A stretch of DNA of 64,000 nucleotides. Source: Volutella citrinella (lineage: Eukaryota > Ascomycota > Sordariomycetes > Hypocreales > Nectriaceae). Location of the stretch: the NCBI GenBank assembly GCA_034401135.1, contig JAWZSP010000005.1:992001-1056000 (forward strand), written 5' to 3'. The notes beneath the pieces were generated by a model. That model saw nothing but the letters and a program-made list of their open reading frames with translations, made no database searches and was not told the DNA's origin. Positions 44,042-54,928 of this stretch are shown here, piece by piece. Every line of letters starts with the position of its first letter. The stretch's first letter is position 1. A program made the translations under genes and the position numbers.

Positions 44042-45862
44042 ATGCTCAAGCCACAGGCCAACTCGGTTCGAGACATTGTCTCGCTCGATGGCATCTGGAG
44101 CTTTGCTCTCGCCACCACGGCCGACATCGAATCAGAAAAGGCGTGGACGAGAACCATCCCGCCTGTCCTTGAGGCACCTGTCCCAGCCAGTTACAACGAC
44201 ATCTTTGCAGACCAGAAGATCCGCGATCATGTCGGCTGGGTGTATTACCAGCGACAAGTAACCATTCCAAAGGGGTGGAGTCCCGACCGCTACTTTTTGC
44301 GCCTCGATTCTGCCACGCACACTGGACGCGTCTACGTGGATGACCAGTTCGTCGTCGAGCACGTTGGAGGCTACCTCCCTTTCGAGGCCGAGCTCACAGC
44401 GCTGGTCAAGCCGGGACAGACTTTCCGCCTGACTGTGGCTGTCAGCAACGAGCTCACCTGGACGACGATTCCACCTGGCAAGATTGAGGTTTCTGAAAGG
44501 GGAGAGCGGAAGCAGGTGTACCAGCACGACTTCTTCAACTACGCCGGACTGGCTCGCTCCGTCTCGCTTTATTCGGTTCCCTCTACTTTTATCAAGGACG
44601 TCTCCGTCGCCACTGATGTTACTGGGGATGATACCGGTCTCGTCAACTTTACCGTTGAGACTAACCAGCCGCTGCAAACATCCCAGAAGTGCCGTGTGAC
44701 ATTACTCGACGAGGATGGCAACGTTGCTGCCACAGCAACAGACCCAACGGGCCGTCTGTCTATCGAGTCTGTTCACTTGTGGCAACCCGGCGCCGCGTAC
44801 CTCTACAAACTGCGTGCTCAGATCTTGTCCTCCGAGGATGACAATGCGGTACTGGACTCTTACGACGTCGCAGTTGGCGTGCGTACCGTCAAGGTCGTCG
44901 GCAACCAGTTCCTCATCAACAACAAGCCCTTCTACTTTACAGGATTCGGGAAACACGAAGACTCTCCGATCCGCGGCAAAGGCCACGATCCCGCCTACAT
45001 GGTCCACGACTACCAGCTGCTCAAGTGGATTGGCGCCAACTCCTTCCGCACCTCTCACTACCCTTATGCCGAGGAGGTCCTCGACTATGCGGATCGTCAC
45101 GGTGTCGTCGTCATCAACGAGACGCCCGCTGTCGGTCTCAACCTCAGCATGATTGCGGGTCTCCTGGGCACCAAGGCACCTCCTACATTCTCGCCCGACA
45201 CAATGGGCGACGCTACCCGGGAAGCCCACGCGCAGGTTATCCGCGAGCTCGTCGCCCGAGACAAGAACCACGCCTCGGTGGTGATGTGGACTGTTGCCAA
45301 CGAGCCCGCGTCCCATGAAGACGGCGCCAGGGAATACTTTGAGCCGTTGACGAAGCTGAACCGCGAGCTGGACCCAACGCGACCCATTTGCTACGCCAAC
45401 GAGATCTCGGCCCCTCCGCACAAGGACCGCATCGCCGACCTGTTCGACGTCTTCCTCCTCAACCGCTACTACGGCTGGTACGTCAGCACGGGCGACCTGG
45501 AGGCCGCGGAGCCGGCGCTGGAGAGGGAACTGCGCAGCTGGCAGGACGCCTTCAATAAGCCGCTCATCATGTCCGAGTACGGCTGCGACACGCAGGCCGG
45601 GCTGCACTCGGTGCTCGACGTGCCCTGGAGCGAGGAGTACCAGTCCCGGTTCCTGGAGATGTCGCACCGCGTCTTTGACCGCGTCGACTGCGTCGTGGGC
45701 GAACACGTCTGGAACTTTGCCGACTTCCAGTGCCGGTCGACTATCTTCCGCGTCGACGGGAACAAGAAGGGCATCTTCACCCGCGACCGCAGGCCCAAGG
45801 GGGCTGCCCAGGTGCTGAGGAGGCGATGGAAGAATGAGGGGAAGGGCGCTACGGGGGCATAG
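44042..45862 (+). CDS. GH2 beta-glucuronidase, closely E. coli GUS-like
   Basis: Intronless, 606 residues from the ATG at 44042, nearly the length of E. coli GUS (603). Retaining beta-glucuronidase releasing D-glucuronic acid from beta-glucuronides. Sugar-binding, immunoglobulin-like and TIM-barrel domains follow in order. The acid/base is Glu421 in ANEP and the nucleophile Glu512 in SEYG. Conserved blocks include RTSHYPYAEE, LNRYYGWYVSTGDLE and the NKKG motif (GNKKGIFTRDRRPK) whose Asn and Lys bind the glucuronate carboxylate, which supports specificity. No signal peptide. Missing introns and high bacterial-type similarity suggest transfer from bacteria, in a gene now placed within a fungal cluster. 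Confidence 0.95.
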   Translation: MLKPQANSVRDIVSLDGIWSFALATTADIESEKAWTRTIPPVLEAPVPASYNDIFADQKIRDHVGWVYYQRQVTIPKGWSPDRYFLRLDSATHTGRVYVDDQFVVEHVGGYLPFEAELTALVKPGQTFRLTVAVSNELTWTTIPPGKIEVSERGERKQVYQHDFFNYAGLARSVSLYSVPSTFIKDVSVATDVTGDDTGLVNFTVETNQPLQTSQKCRVTLLDEDGNVAATATDPTGRLSIESVHLWQPGAAYLYKLRAQILSSEDDNAVLDSYDVAVGVRTVKVVGNQFLINNKPFYFTGFGKHEDSPIRGKGHDPAYMVHDYQLLKWIGANSFRTSHYPYAEEVLDYADRHGVVVINETPAVGLNLSMIAGLLGTKAPPTFSPDTMGDATREAHAQVIRELVARDKNHASVVMWTVANEPASHEDGAREYFEPLTKLNRELDPTRPICYANEISAPPHKDRIADLFDVFLLNRYYGWYVSTGDLEAAEPALERELRSWQDAFNKPLIMSEYGCDTQAGLHSVLDVPWSEEYQSRFLEMSHRVFDRVDCVVGEHVWNFADFQCRSTIFRVDGNKKGIFTRDRRPKGAAQVLRRRWKNEGKGATGA

Positions 45863-47019
45863 AATGGTGGATCGGACTAGATACACGGCGGAGACGAGGG
45901 CTTGCTTGGTACAGGCCACAAGCATTTCGAATGTTAAAGCTCCGTCTGCCGCAAGGATGCTCATAGTGCTACAATTCAACGTCGCTACTAGCAAATGTGT
46001 AGGTCCGTTTAGGTGCAGACTAGGCAATTACAGTGTTAGGCAAGTACAGTATTAGGTTTACTTTATTATAACACCTATGTAATGTAAAATATAGAGGAAC
46101 TTCAACAATGAGTGGAGTAAGTTACGATTTAATATTCGTGATGCTTGTGGCCTGTACGATACTAGAACAAAGAAGTTTAAGCCCTTAATGAACTAGGTAC
46201 CCGTTATGCTCGGTAATTCAATCTGACTATCACTTACAACAGATTTCTCTCCATTATCAGTCGCGTACTTCAAATTAGGCGTTTGGTATGTAGTAACCAG
46301 TCTGCACTAAATGTTATGAAGGGTAAAATAGGACGCCATAACGTTGGTACTCCTTAGTAAAGTGCCCGGCTTCTGCCAGCTTAGAACACACCAGGCGGAG
46401 CAGAGTAAACTCGAATTATCTCACCAAACCATTGTGAGCCACAGAACAGAACCAATTTCAGTTATTGAAGGCTTGACCTCCTCTTGGGGCGGCTTCCACA
46501 CCCGGCAACTATAACTGCCCCCGTTAGTCTAGCCCCGGCCAAGGGGGAATGCTCGCCCGAGACTTGGCCCGGCGTCAAACCGGCCTGCTCTCCGACGACA
46601 CACAAGCGGACCCAGACCTGACTCCGCACAACTCCACACTCCCAAGCTAGCGGGGGGACCCAGAACGTTGTGGCTGGCATCTCCAATGCTGGGGCTGGGC
46701 GTCGACTGACTCCCCGCAAACGTTCGTTCTTGTTGTCGCATGGGGAGGGGACTACTCGTGTACGGGGAACTCCATACCCCATCACGCAACCAAGCGGAAT
46801 CTGGGGTAGGCGGCACGAGGCCCTCAGAAACTTTGCCCGCCGGCTGATTACTGGGTTCCCGACTTGATCTTTGCGAATAAGTAGCGGGCCAAATCCCCCA
46901 AGTCTCCAACAGCTTGCCAGGCACTCAAGCACAACCTTTGGCACTTTTCCATACTCTCAAGTCGGACACATCCTCGGACTGCAATACACCACTCCTTTTT
47001 TTTGTTCCTTCTAGCAGCC
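45863..47019. other. Intergenic, MFS transporter promoter
   Basis: About 1.16 kb; 45960-46460 is A/T rich and may be mutated or relic sequence, then a GC-rich promoter part follows. It holds CGG-N8-CCGA at 46581-46595 and GAGTAAACTC at 46403-46412. No gene seen. Confidence 0.45.
46581..46594. promoter_or_regulatory. CGG-N8-CCG site before MFS transporter gene
   Basis: CGGCCTGCTCTCCG, 426 bp upstream of the transporter ATG. It has the same spacing as the cluster elements, but its spacer is different, so it may be a chance match. Confidence 0.25.
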
Positions 47020-48944
47020 ATGGCCAAGGAAATGGAAAAGTCAGAGCTCGCACAGGTCGAGGACAGCGAGAAGAAGCTGGCCAACGAGGACCACGTCCCG
47101 GTCACATCCCACTTTGCCGAATGGACCCGCGGCGCCTGCATCCGAAAGTTCTGGAGGCTGTACATTACCGGCATGGGCGTCTCCCTCGCCGGAATGTAAG
47201 TCCTACCCCCCCTGCTGAACAGCCCACAGCCTGCGTTTGCTAACGAATCATCCGTCTGACAGGTACGCCGGCTACGCCAACTCGGTCATCGGCAGCATCG
47301 TCGCCAACCGGGGCTTCATCGAGCACTTTGCGACCGTCAAGGACCACAAGACGGGAAAACCGGCGCTCGACTCACAGCACATTTCCCTCTGGGCCGCTTG
47401 CTACTTCGTCACGGCTATTCTCATCCAGGCCATTGCCCCCATCACCGCCGATCGATTCGGCCGCAAGTTCAACATGTGGGCGGTGACATTCTTTCTCACG
47501 GCGGTACGTTTGAGGATTGGACAATCGTTCGAGCTGTCCGTGAATGCTGACTTGGTGTCTATGCAGTCCATCATCATCCAGGTCTTTGCCCCCAACTGGT
47601 GGGTTCTGCTGATTGCTCGACTGGTGGCCGGCTGCGCTGGTGGCATGATGGGAACGTCCGTCATGATCTACATGTCCGAAATAGCCATGCCCCAGTTCCG
47701 AGGCGCTCTCTTGGGCACATTCTCCCTTGCTTTCTCGCTGGGCCAGGTCTTCCTGGCCATCGCCTTGAAGGTCATCCAGGAGACGGCCCCTATGAAGTAC
47801 CTCAACGTCTTTTACTCCGAGTTTGTCTTTACTGGACTCTGGTTGATTCCCATGCTTTACCTCCCCGAGTCGCCAGGTGAGTTCTTCTTTGAATTACGTG
47901 CCCATGTGCATATGGGCTGACAACATGGTAGCCTGGTATGCGTCCAAGAACAGAGATGAGGAAGGACAAAAGGCCCTCCGACGACTCGTCGGCAACGTCG
48001 ATGGATACGACGTCTCCCACGAATATTCAGTCATCAAGTACGAGATGGAAGAATCCAGGGCAAAGGCTGCCAAGGAAGGAGTCGAAGGCACCTGGAAGGT
48101 TCTCTTCTCCGACCCCATCAACATCAAGCGGGCTATCATCTCGACTCTCCCCTTCACCTTCCAGAACGTCGTCGGCGTGCCCCTTATGTTTGGGTATACT
48201 ACCTATTTCTTCTCCCTGGCCGGAGTGGACGATCCCTTCCTTGGAAACCTGGTCAAGCAAATGGTCCTCGTCGTCGGCATCATCATTTCCTTCTACATGG
48301 TGGACAGGGTCGGACGACGAAGCTTGGTCGTCTACGGCGGTGTAGCGATGGGAATCCTCACCTTCATCGTCGGTGCTCTCGGCTTCAGGAAGCAAACAAG
48401 CGCCTCTGGCATGGCTCTTGTTGCTCTTTGTTCGATTTGGGCCTTTGTATACGCCAACACCCTAGCTCCCATTGGTCAGTCTCCCATCATCGTCTGGATT
48501 CTCCAGTATTGAAACATAGGCTTACACTCCTGTACAGGTTGGATCAGTCTCGTCGAGGTTTCGTCTCCGATTCTACGAGCCAAGACCACTTCTGTTGCGG
48601 TTACAATCCAATATCTCACGGGCATCCTCTTTGTAGGTCAAGCGTCCTATCGCACTAGTCACGCTGGTCTGACACTTTAACAGAACTACACCGTGCCCCT
48701 CATGCTTTCAGATCAGTATGCCGGCTGGGGCCAGAAGATTGGTCTCTTCTTTGGCGGAATCACCTTTTTGTACCTCATCCCCTGCTTCTTCCTCTACCCC
48801 GAGACCAAGGGACGCACCTATGCCGAGCTTGATGAGTTGTTCCAGCGCCGCATTCCTGCTTGGAAGTTCGCCGAGACCAAGACGGCTCATCAGGCTGAGT
48901 TGGAGCACCAGAAGGAGGAGCGGGAGCGAACTACTACTGTCTAG
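47020..48944 (+). CDS. MFS sugar transporter
   Basis: Six exons (47020-47195, 47263-47503, 47567-47876, 47932-48474, 48538-48632, 48684-48944) give 541 residues. Major facilitator superfamily sugar:proton symporter type with about twelve membrane helices. Signatures are ADRFGRK after helix 2, PESP at the end of helix 6, VDRVGRRSLVVYGG in the second half and PETKGRTYAELDELFQRR after helix 12. The N- and C-termini are charged and cytoplasmic. In fungi these carry hexoses, pentoses or acids; placed beside the GUS gene it may import glucuronic acid or glucuronide, which is inferred from context only. All introns have consensus donors. Confidence 0.92.
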
Positions 48945-49287
48945 GTGTGGGCTACGACAACACCAGTGAATTAACTCATGCGAGTTGTCCCCGTCACTGG
49001 CTTAGAAGTCCTAGGTGGTCAATCCTGTTGTAGTGGAGTAATACAAAATGTAATCAAAGGCCCAGGGTGACAGCAAAGCAGTGCTAATAAGCCTTGCACT
49101 GTTGCTCAGCCCTGTCAGAGAATCCCTGCCCTGGGATGCAGGCTGACAGGAGCAATTTTTTTTCAGAATCAGCTGATTGACGGCTTGTAATCCTAGCCAC
49201 CTGGCCCTCCAAATACTCTCGCAGCGGCGCCCATGCTCACAACCCGGAGTCGGTATAAGCGCGCACTCCAGAACAGCTAATCAAGGA
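48945..49287. other. Intergenic
   Basis: About 340 bp between the transporter stop and the second HET gene. No feature recognised. Confidence 0.5.
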
Positions 49288-51216
49288 ATGTCTCAATCGA
49301 TAGGAGCCAACATGGTCGACCCCGCAAGCTTTCCCACCCTGGAGGAAATCTGGACTGAGGCAGACCCAGGCAGCCTGACGTGCTGCCATTGTCGAACAAA
49401 GATCGGCGACAGTGCCCTCATCAGAACATTTCGATTACAGCGTCCGGGCCAGCCGGACCAGAACAAGTCTTCCGAGCACAGTTCCATCATTCACACACCC
49501 CTGGACGAAGACATTGTCGTGTACGATCGCCACCTGCCATGCCTGCTGAAAAGTAAAGTCCGCTATCTAACCATCTCCCACGTCTGGGACCGGGACGTGT
49601 CCGTCACTCAAGCAAAGGGCTTGCACCCAGACCCACCGTTGGTCGTACGCCGCCTGGCTGTGGAAACACCTGTATTGATCTACCGGGGACTTCTATCCGG
49701 CGGCCAGATTTTGGAACAGGATGAAGTATGGCACGACTACATCAGTGTCCCTCAATGGACGGCAGAAATCAAGAGCAGGATACTGCTGACCATTGCCGAC
49801 ATCTACTCGTCATCAAGCACTACTATTGTCCACTTCGCAGACCTTGACAAGGCCAGTCTCCAAAGACTCAGGAGCGGCAAGACACCCGAGGAGAGGCTCA
49901 GAGGCATCACGGATACCTGCAATGTCAGCTGGTTCACGCGCGTCTGGACCGCCATGGAGTTCATTAGAAGCCAGAAAGTGGCGGCGATAGACAAGGACTA
50001 CGACTTGTGCTCTACCACTGACGATCCACTGCTCCTCTACAAGGTGCACGACGTGTGGTTTGGCGAAGTCAGACGATCTGCCTCAGTGGTGGAAGTCGAG
50101 GAGCGAGCCGGCATAGGCCGCAACATGGTTCCTTGGAATCTGGGACCGTTCGGCGACATTGGGCGAGGGAAGCCATCCAGCTTCGGCCTCGCACTGGCGA
50201 TGCTCTCAAAGCGCAGATGCCAGTCCAACCACGACTTCCTCCACGCCCTGCACGGTATGGTCGAGCCCAAGTCGACGCGCCCACTCGACGGGGACTTTGA
50301 GCACGAGTACGAGCGCGTCGCAAGGCTCTGCTTGGCCGCCGGCGACTACAGCCCGCTGATTGTGGCTCCTCGCTTTGCGAACCCAGACAGCTGGTGGGAG
50401 AGGCGGATGGGGTTCAACGAGGTCAGCATCTGGGGCCTCGGTGCCAACAGACACGGGGCCGACCTCCACGCCGACTTTGAATTCGAGAATGGCGACCTGG
50501 AGACGGGGCGGCCCATTGTCAAGATGCAGAGGGTCGGCCAGGTCGTGCGTCTCGACAAGCGCCCCGGCCCAGAAGCCATGCGCAGCTTCGCCCACGCGGC
50601 CCAGATCACTTTCATGGCCACGGGGCCGGACCTAGATGCCTTTGTCGACACTCTGGGCTGGCGATTGTTCGACGAGGATCCGACCTTTATCAAGGAGCAG
50701 CTTTCGATGAGCGGGAAGAGGGAGGAGCTGGAGGCCATTCTCAAGGAGAAGCATGAGCAAGAGTCTGACACCAGCTGGCCGATCGAGGGTCCCGGAGGCG
50801 CCCGGTGGCTCGTCGACGCCATGACGCTTTCGGTCGACAACCCGGGAGGCCCGCCAAAGGATGAGCCCGTCAGCCGCATCACCTGGCTCACACGGGGCCA
50901 CGGTGGTACTCTACACAGCGGCTACGCAGACCGTGAGAACCTAGTAACGGTACTCTGCCCGACATGCCGCCAGCTGCAAGTCTTCAGGGCCAGCATGTAC
51001 AGGTCTCCGAGCCATGTCCGCGGTGCCAGCATGTACCGCATCCCTGGACTGGACTATCGCTTCTCCCACAAGGACGGCATCGCAATCATGGTCAAGGAGG
51101 GTGTGATTGTCGGCCGCCTGCTCTGGGCCACGCCGGCTTGTCCTTGTATCGACCTCGTGTCTGTCAAGCTGGAGATGCCAGTCCTGCCGGCTCCGAACCC
51201 GCGGCCTTACTCGTGA
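49288..51216 (+). CDS. Divergent HET-domain protein
   Basis: Single exon, 642 residues from the first ATG (49288); MVDPASF at 49312 is an alternative. The HET blocks are diverged: YLTISHVWDRD replaces Y-ALSY-WG, and WHDYISVPQWTAEIKSRIL replaces the W-D-CIDQ block; FTRVWTAMEF corresponds to the third. A CCHCRTKI motif near the N-terminus and a CPTCRQL pair near the C-terminus could bind zinc, and CATP-like ATPACPC follows. Probably an allorecognition or cell-death relative of the group seen at 2908-4758, to which it is only distantly similar. Confidence 0.82.
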   Translation: MSQSIGANMVDPASFPTLEEIWTEADPGSLTCCHCRTKIGDSALIRTFRLQRPGQPDQNKSSEHSSIIHTPLDEDIVVYDRHLPCLLKSKVRYLTISHVWDRDVSVTQAKGLHPDPPLVVRRLAVETPVLIYRGLLSGGQILEQDEVWHDYISVPQWTAEIKSRILLTIADIYSSSSTTIVHFADLDKASLQRLRSGKTPEERLRGITDTCNVSWFTRVWTAMEFIRSQKVAAIDKDYDLCSTTDDPLLLYKVHDVWFGEVRRSASVVEVEERAGIGRNMVPWNLGPFGDIGRGKPSSFGLALAMLSKRRCQSNHDFLHALHGMVEPKSTRPLDGDFEHEYERVARLCLAAGDYSPLIVAPRFANPDSWWERRMGFNEVSIWGLGANRHGADLHADFEFENGDLETGRPIVKMQRVGQVVRLDKRPGPEAMRSFAHAAQITFMATGPDLDAFVDTLGWRLFDEDPTFIKEQLSMSGKREELEAILKEKHEQESDTSWPIEGPGGARWLVDAMTLSVDNPGGPPKDEPVSRITWLTRGHGGTLHSGYADRENLVTVLCPTCRQLQVFRASMYRSPSHVRGASMYRIPGLDYRFSHKDGIAIMVKEGVIVGRLLWATPACPCIDLVSVKLEMPVLPAPNPRPYS

Positions 51217-52002
51217 ATTGTTAAGACTGCGCTTGGCATTATTGGAGATTGGAGCGGCTATTCGGCCTCGACCTGCTAAAAGGGTTACACACCTGCTTGT
51301 CGCCAAACTAGGCGAATCTTGCGAGTTGATAGACTACTCGATACGAATTTTACGAGAATCCACGTTCCCTGGTGTAGCAGTTCCATCATTCATTGGCGCG
51401 GATACATACCCAACGACCCTCCCGACACCTGCCATCTCATTCGAACTATTAGTGGTTGGTCTAGAACTCCTCCCGCCCGGCCGGGCGCGACCGGGACCCT
51501 GGCACATCGGGACGTTTGTGGAGGTTCGGCCCCTCAACGGCCCCTCAATGACCCCTAAACAGAACTCGGAAGGTTCATGGCTCTTGAAACACTTGAGCAT
51601 AATATGCAAGGGTCCATCATGGCACTTGTGGACTGTTTCCACTTCTAGGCGGCCTCAGCTGCGGAGCGACTGGCTCCGGTAGGGCCACATCCAGGCCTGG
51701 GCGTAATGTTGATGAAACGTCATTTCCGAATCCGATTATTCACAGAATTACCTCCAATAAGGGCCTGGGGATTGATCAACGCATCTCTGCTTGCCGGATC
51801 CACGGCAACACCACCTCCTCACTTGACAACCTAACAGGAGAGAACATGACATGCCTGCTACAACGGAAGGAGTATATGACGTCGGAAGCCCTCCGATCTG
51901 GATGGATACTTATACTGTCTCAACTCTTCAGGCCTCACTAGCTCTATTTTGACATTAGCTCTCCATTGACATCTCCACCTCAGCTTACACACCGTTATCA
52001 AC
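51217..52002. other. Intergenic, GH62 promoter
   Basis: About 790 bp. No gene; a TATAT-like stretch near 51875 could be the GH62 TATA element. Confidence 0.45.
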
Positions 52003-52974
52003 ATGAAGTTGTCCCTCTCCACCGGCTTCACGGCCCTCATGGCCCTCGCCTCTGGCGCCGATGCCCAGTGCAAGCTCCCGACCTCGTACAAGTGGTCGTC
52101 GAGCGGCGTCCTCGCCCAGCCGGCCAACGGCTGGTCCTCGCTCAAGGACTTCACCATTGCGCCGTACAACGGCCAGCAGCTGGTCTACGCCACCATGTGG
52201 AGCGGCTCGGCCTACGGTTCCATGAACTTTGGCCTCTTCTCCGACTTCTCCAAGATGGGCAGCGTCAAGCAGACGGGCATGCCCCAGGGCACCGTGGCGC
52301 CCACCCTCTTCTTCTTCAAGCCCAAGAACGTCTGGGTCCTGGCCTACCAATGGGGCGCCACGGCCTTCTCGTACCGCACCTCGACCAACCCGACCGACGC
52401 CGGCTCGTGGTCCGCCGCTCAGCCGCTCTTCTCCGGCTCCATCTCCGGCTCCGACACGGGGCCCATCGACCAGACGCTCATCTCGGACGGCAAGAACATG
52501 TACCTCTTCTTCGCCGGCGACAACGGCAAGATCTACCGCTCCAGCATGCCCATCGGGAACTTCCCCGGCAACTTTGGCTCCCAGTCCACCGTCGTCATGT
52601 CCGACACAAAAGCCAACCTCTTCGAGGCCGTCCAGGTCTACAGCGTCCAGGGCCAGAGCCAGTACCTCATGATTGTCGAGGCCATGGGCTCCCGCGGCCG
52701 CTACTTCCGCTCCTTCACGGCCTCCAAGCTCGACGGCCAGTGGACGGCCAACGCTGCCACCGAGAGCTCGCCTTTTGCTGGAAAAGCCAACAGCGGCGCC
52801 TCTTGGACAAACGACATCAGCCACGGCGAGCTCGTTCGCGCCTCGGCCGATGAGACGTTCCCCATCAACCCCTGCAAGCTCCAGTTCCTCTACCAGGGAC
52901 GTAACCCCAATGACAACGCGGGCGGCAACTACAATGCTCTGCCTTACCGCCCTGGTCTGCTGACCCAGCAGTAA
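52003..52974 (+). CDS. Secreted GH62 alpha-L-arabinofuranosidase
   Basis: Intronless, 323 residues. A signal peptide [21 protein letters not shown] is followed directly by the five-bladed propeller; there is no carbohydrate-binding module. The catalytic trio is visible: Asp49 in LKDFTIA (base), Asp156 in PIDQTLIS (pKa modulator) and Glu208 in LFEAVQVY (acid). It removes arabinose side chains from arabinoxylan or arabinan by inversion. It lies 700 bp before a GH10 xylanase in the same direction, a sensible functional pair. Confidence 0.95.
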   Translation: MKLSLSTGFTALMALASGADAQCKLPTSYKWSSSGVLAQPANGWSSLKDFTIAPYNGQQLVYATMWSGSAYGSMNFGLFSDFSKMGSVKQTGMPQGTVAPTLFFFKPKNVWVLAYQWGATAFSYRTSTNPTDAGSWSAAQPLFSGSISGSDTGPIDQTLISDGKNMYLFFAGDNGKIYRSSMPIGNFPGNFGSQSTVVMSDTKANLFEAVQVYSVQGQSQYLMIVEAMGSRGRYFRSFTASKLDGQWTANAATESSPFAGKANSGASWTNDISHGELVRASADETFPINPCKLQFLYQGRNPNDNAGGNYNALPYRPGLLTQQ

Positions 52975-52989
52975 ATGGTGTCTGGGGGG

Positions 52990-53090
52990 GCCTGTGTATA
53001 TAGGCTTTCGGTATATAGTCTCATAGTACATAGTCTTGCAGCATATGGTCTGCATACATAGTCTGCGTATATAGTCTTGCAGTAGTCGTC
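52990..53090 (+). repeat. Degenerate TATAGTCT-type repeat in GH62 3' region
   Basis: Directly after the GH62 stop, units like GTATATAGTCT, GTACATAGTCTTGCAG, ATACATAGTCTG and GTATATAGTCTTGCAG recur at roughly 15-20 bp. It may be 3' UTR expansion; effect unknown. Confidence 0.5.
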
Positions 53091-53666
53091 TAAGTGACAG
53101 CTTATGATTATTAAATCTACAAAGCTGTCTTAAATTCAACTTTAATCAAGTAATAAGTGATCAAAATGTAGCGCTTAATTGTAATTAGTGCCCAGCGTCA
53201 CTAAATGTAGGCCTCAATAACATGATAACTCGCAGTATGTAGCATCAACAATCTCAGCCCAGGGCAGCTCTCTGTCAGAAAGATCAACCATCAGGCCTTC
53301 TAGTCCTACACATATATTTTCAGGAGCACCTGATAGATTCGGCCATCGTCCATACCGCCATCGAACCATGCGTCCAATCTGAATGGTCGAATACATGATG
53401 ACCCGGCACATTTTTTCCCAATGTGGAAACCCTCCGCTCGCACTTGTCAGCAGTCAAGGGCTTAATATGTTTCAGGAGATATTGACGGACCATCGCAAGG
53501 CCACCCACATTGGGTATATTGTGGGCCGAGCGTCTAGTATAAGTTGCAATCCAAAGAATCCCGATACCTTCATGTTCGACGCGAACAGCAGCAACTCACA
53601 GTCTTGTTCTGGAACAGACACTTTTCTTCTACAACCACCATTCGTTCTCCCCACATTCCTTTCGCA
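53091..53666. other. Intergenic, GH10 promoter
   Basis: About 580 bp, A/T rich to 53250. TATAAG at 53538-53543 lies about 125 bp before the xylanase ATG. Confidence 0.4.
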
Positions 53667-54928
53667 ATGAAGCTTTCCTTGGCTCTCATCCTTGCGCCCC
53701 TGGCGGCCACAGCCCTTCCTCTAGACTCGCAGCTCGCTGAGCGCCATGTCGACGTCACCGAGCGTGGCTTCGACCTAGAACAGCGCCAGGCCTCCGTCAG
53801 CCTCGATCAGCTGTTCAAGAAGCGAGGTAAAAAGTACTTTGGCGTTGCCACCGACCGCGGGCTGCTCCAGCGAGACCGCAACGAGGCCATCATCAAGGCC
53901 AACTTTGGCCAGGTCACACCCGAGAACAGCCTGAAGTGGCAGTCTCTGAACCCTTCCAAAGGCACATACAACTGGGGCGACGCTGACCACCTCGTCAATT
54001 TTGCCCAGCAAAACGGAAAGATGGTCCGTGGACATGTAAGTCTGGGAAGCTTCTTGCCCGCACGTCGATGGTGGAGTGGACTAACATGGCGCTCGAGACT
54101 CTTGTCTGGCACTCCCAGCTCCCAACGTGGGTTGCCAACATCAACGACGCCAACACGCTGCGCCAGGTCATCCGGGACCATGTTTCTACGGTTGTCAAGC
54201 GGTACAAGGGCAAGATTCAGCACTGGGTAGGATCACTAACTTCTTCGGGCCACCACCATCCGCTCTAGCTAACACCCATGGCAGGATGTCGTCAACGAGA
54301 TCTTCAACGAGGACGGAACTCTCCGCGACTCCGTCTTCTCCAGACTTCTTGGCGAGGAGTTCGTTTCCATTGCCTTCAAGGCCGCTCGGGAAGCCGACCC
54401 GTCGTGCCGCCTGTACATCAACGACTACAACCTTGACCGTTCAGGGGTCGCCAAGGTCACCAAGATGAAGTCTTACGTCGACAAGTGGATCAACGCAGGA
54501 GTTCCCATTGACGGAATTGGTAGGGAGAGCCCAAAATATCTCGACTCGACGGATCTCAGGCTAATCTGAAGCAGGTTCCCAAACTCACCTTGGCGTAGGT
54601 GCCGGCGCCGCCGTCCAGGCTGCACTCCAGCAACTGGCCAGCAGCAAGGTTGCCGAGGTGGCCATCACGGAGCTCGATATTGCCAATGCCCCGACGGCCG
54701 ACTACGATGCCGTTGTCAAGGCTTGCCTCAACACCAGCAAGTGCGTCGGCATCACTGTCTGGGGAATCAGTGACAAGGTACGTGGTTGTTCCAGCAGAGA
54801 ATAGATGAAGAAAGCAAACTAACTGAGAATCTTAGGACTCGTGGCGCAAGGGAACCAACCCTCTTCTCTTTGACAGCAACTTTAGCCCCAAGTCCGCGTA
54901 CAACTCGATCGCCAACCTCTTGAAATGA
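53667..54928 (+). CDS. Secreted GH10 endo-1,4-beta-xylanase
   Basis: Five exons (53667-54035, 54098-54226, 54285-54519, 54575-54777, 54836-54928) give 342 residues. Signal peptide [18 protein letters not shown], then a short acidic propeptide and the (beta/alpha)8 GH10 domain without a binding module. The splice joins recreate [23 protein letters not shown] with the acid/base Glu171, and [12 protein letters not shown] with the nucleophile Glu277. It cleaves the xylan backbone by retention. Intron 1 ends in GAG rather than YAG, but the resulting frame is required by the conserved RGHTLVWH. All catalytic residues are present. Confidence 0.95.

Noticed and set aside
45960..46460. A/T-rich tract as a transposon relic
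   Set aside because: No terminal repeats, no transposase-like frame and no duplicated target site visible.
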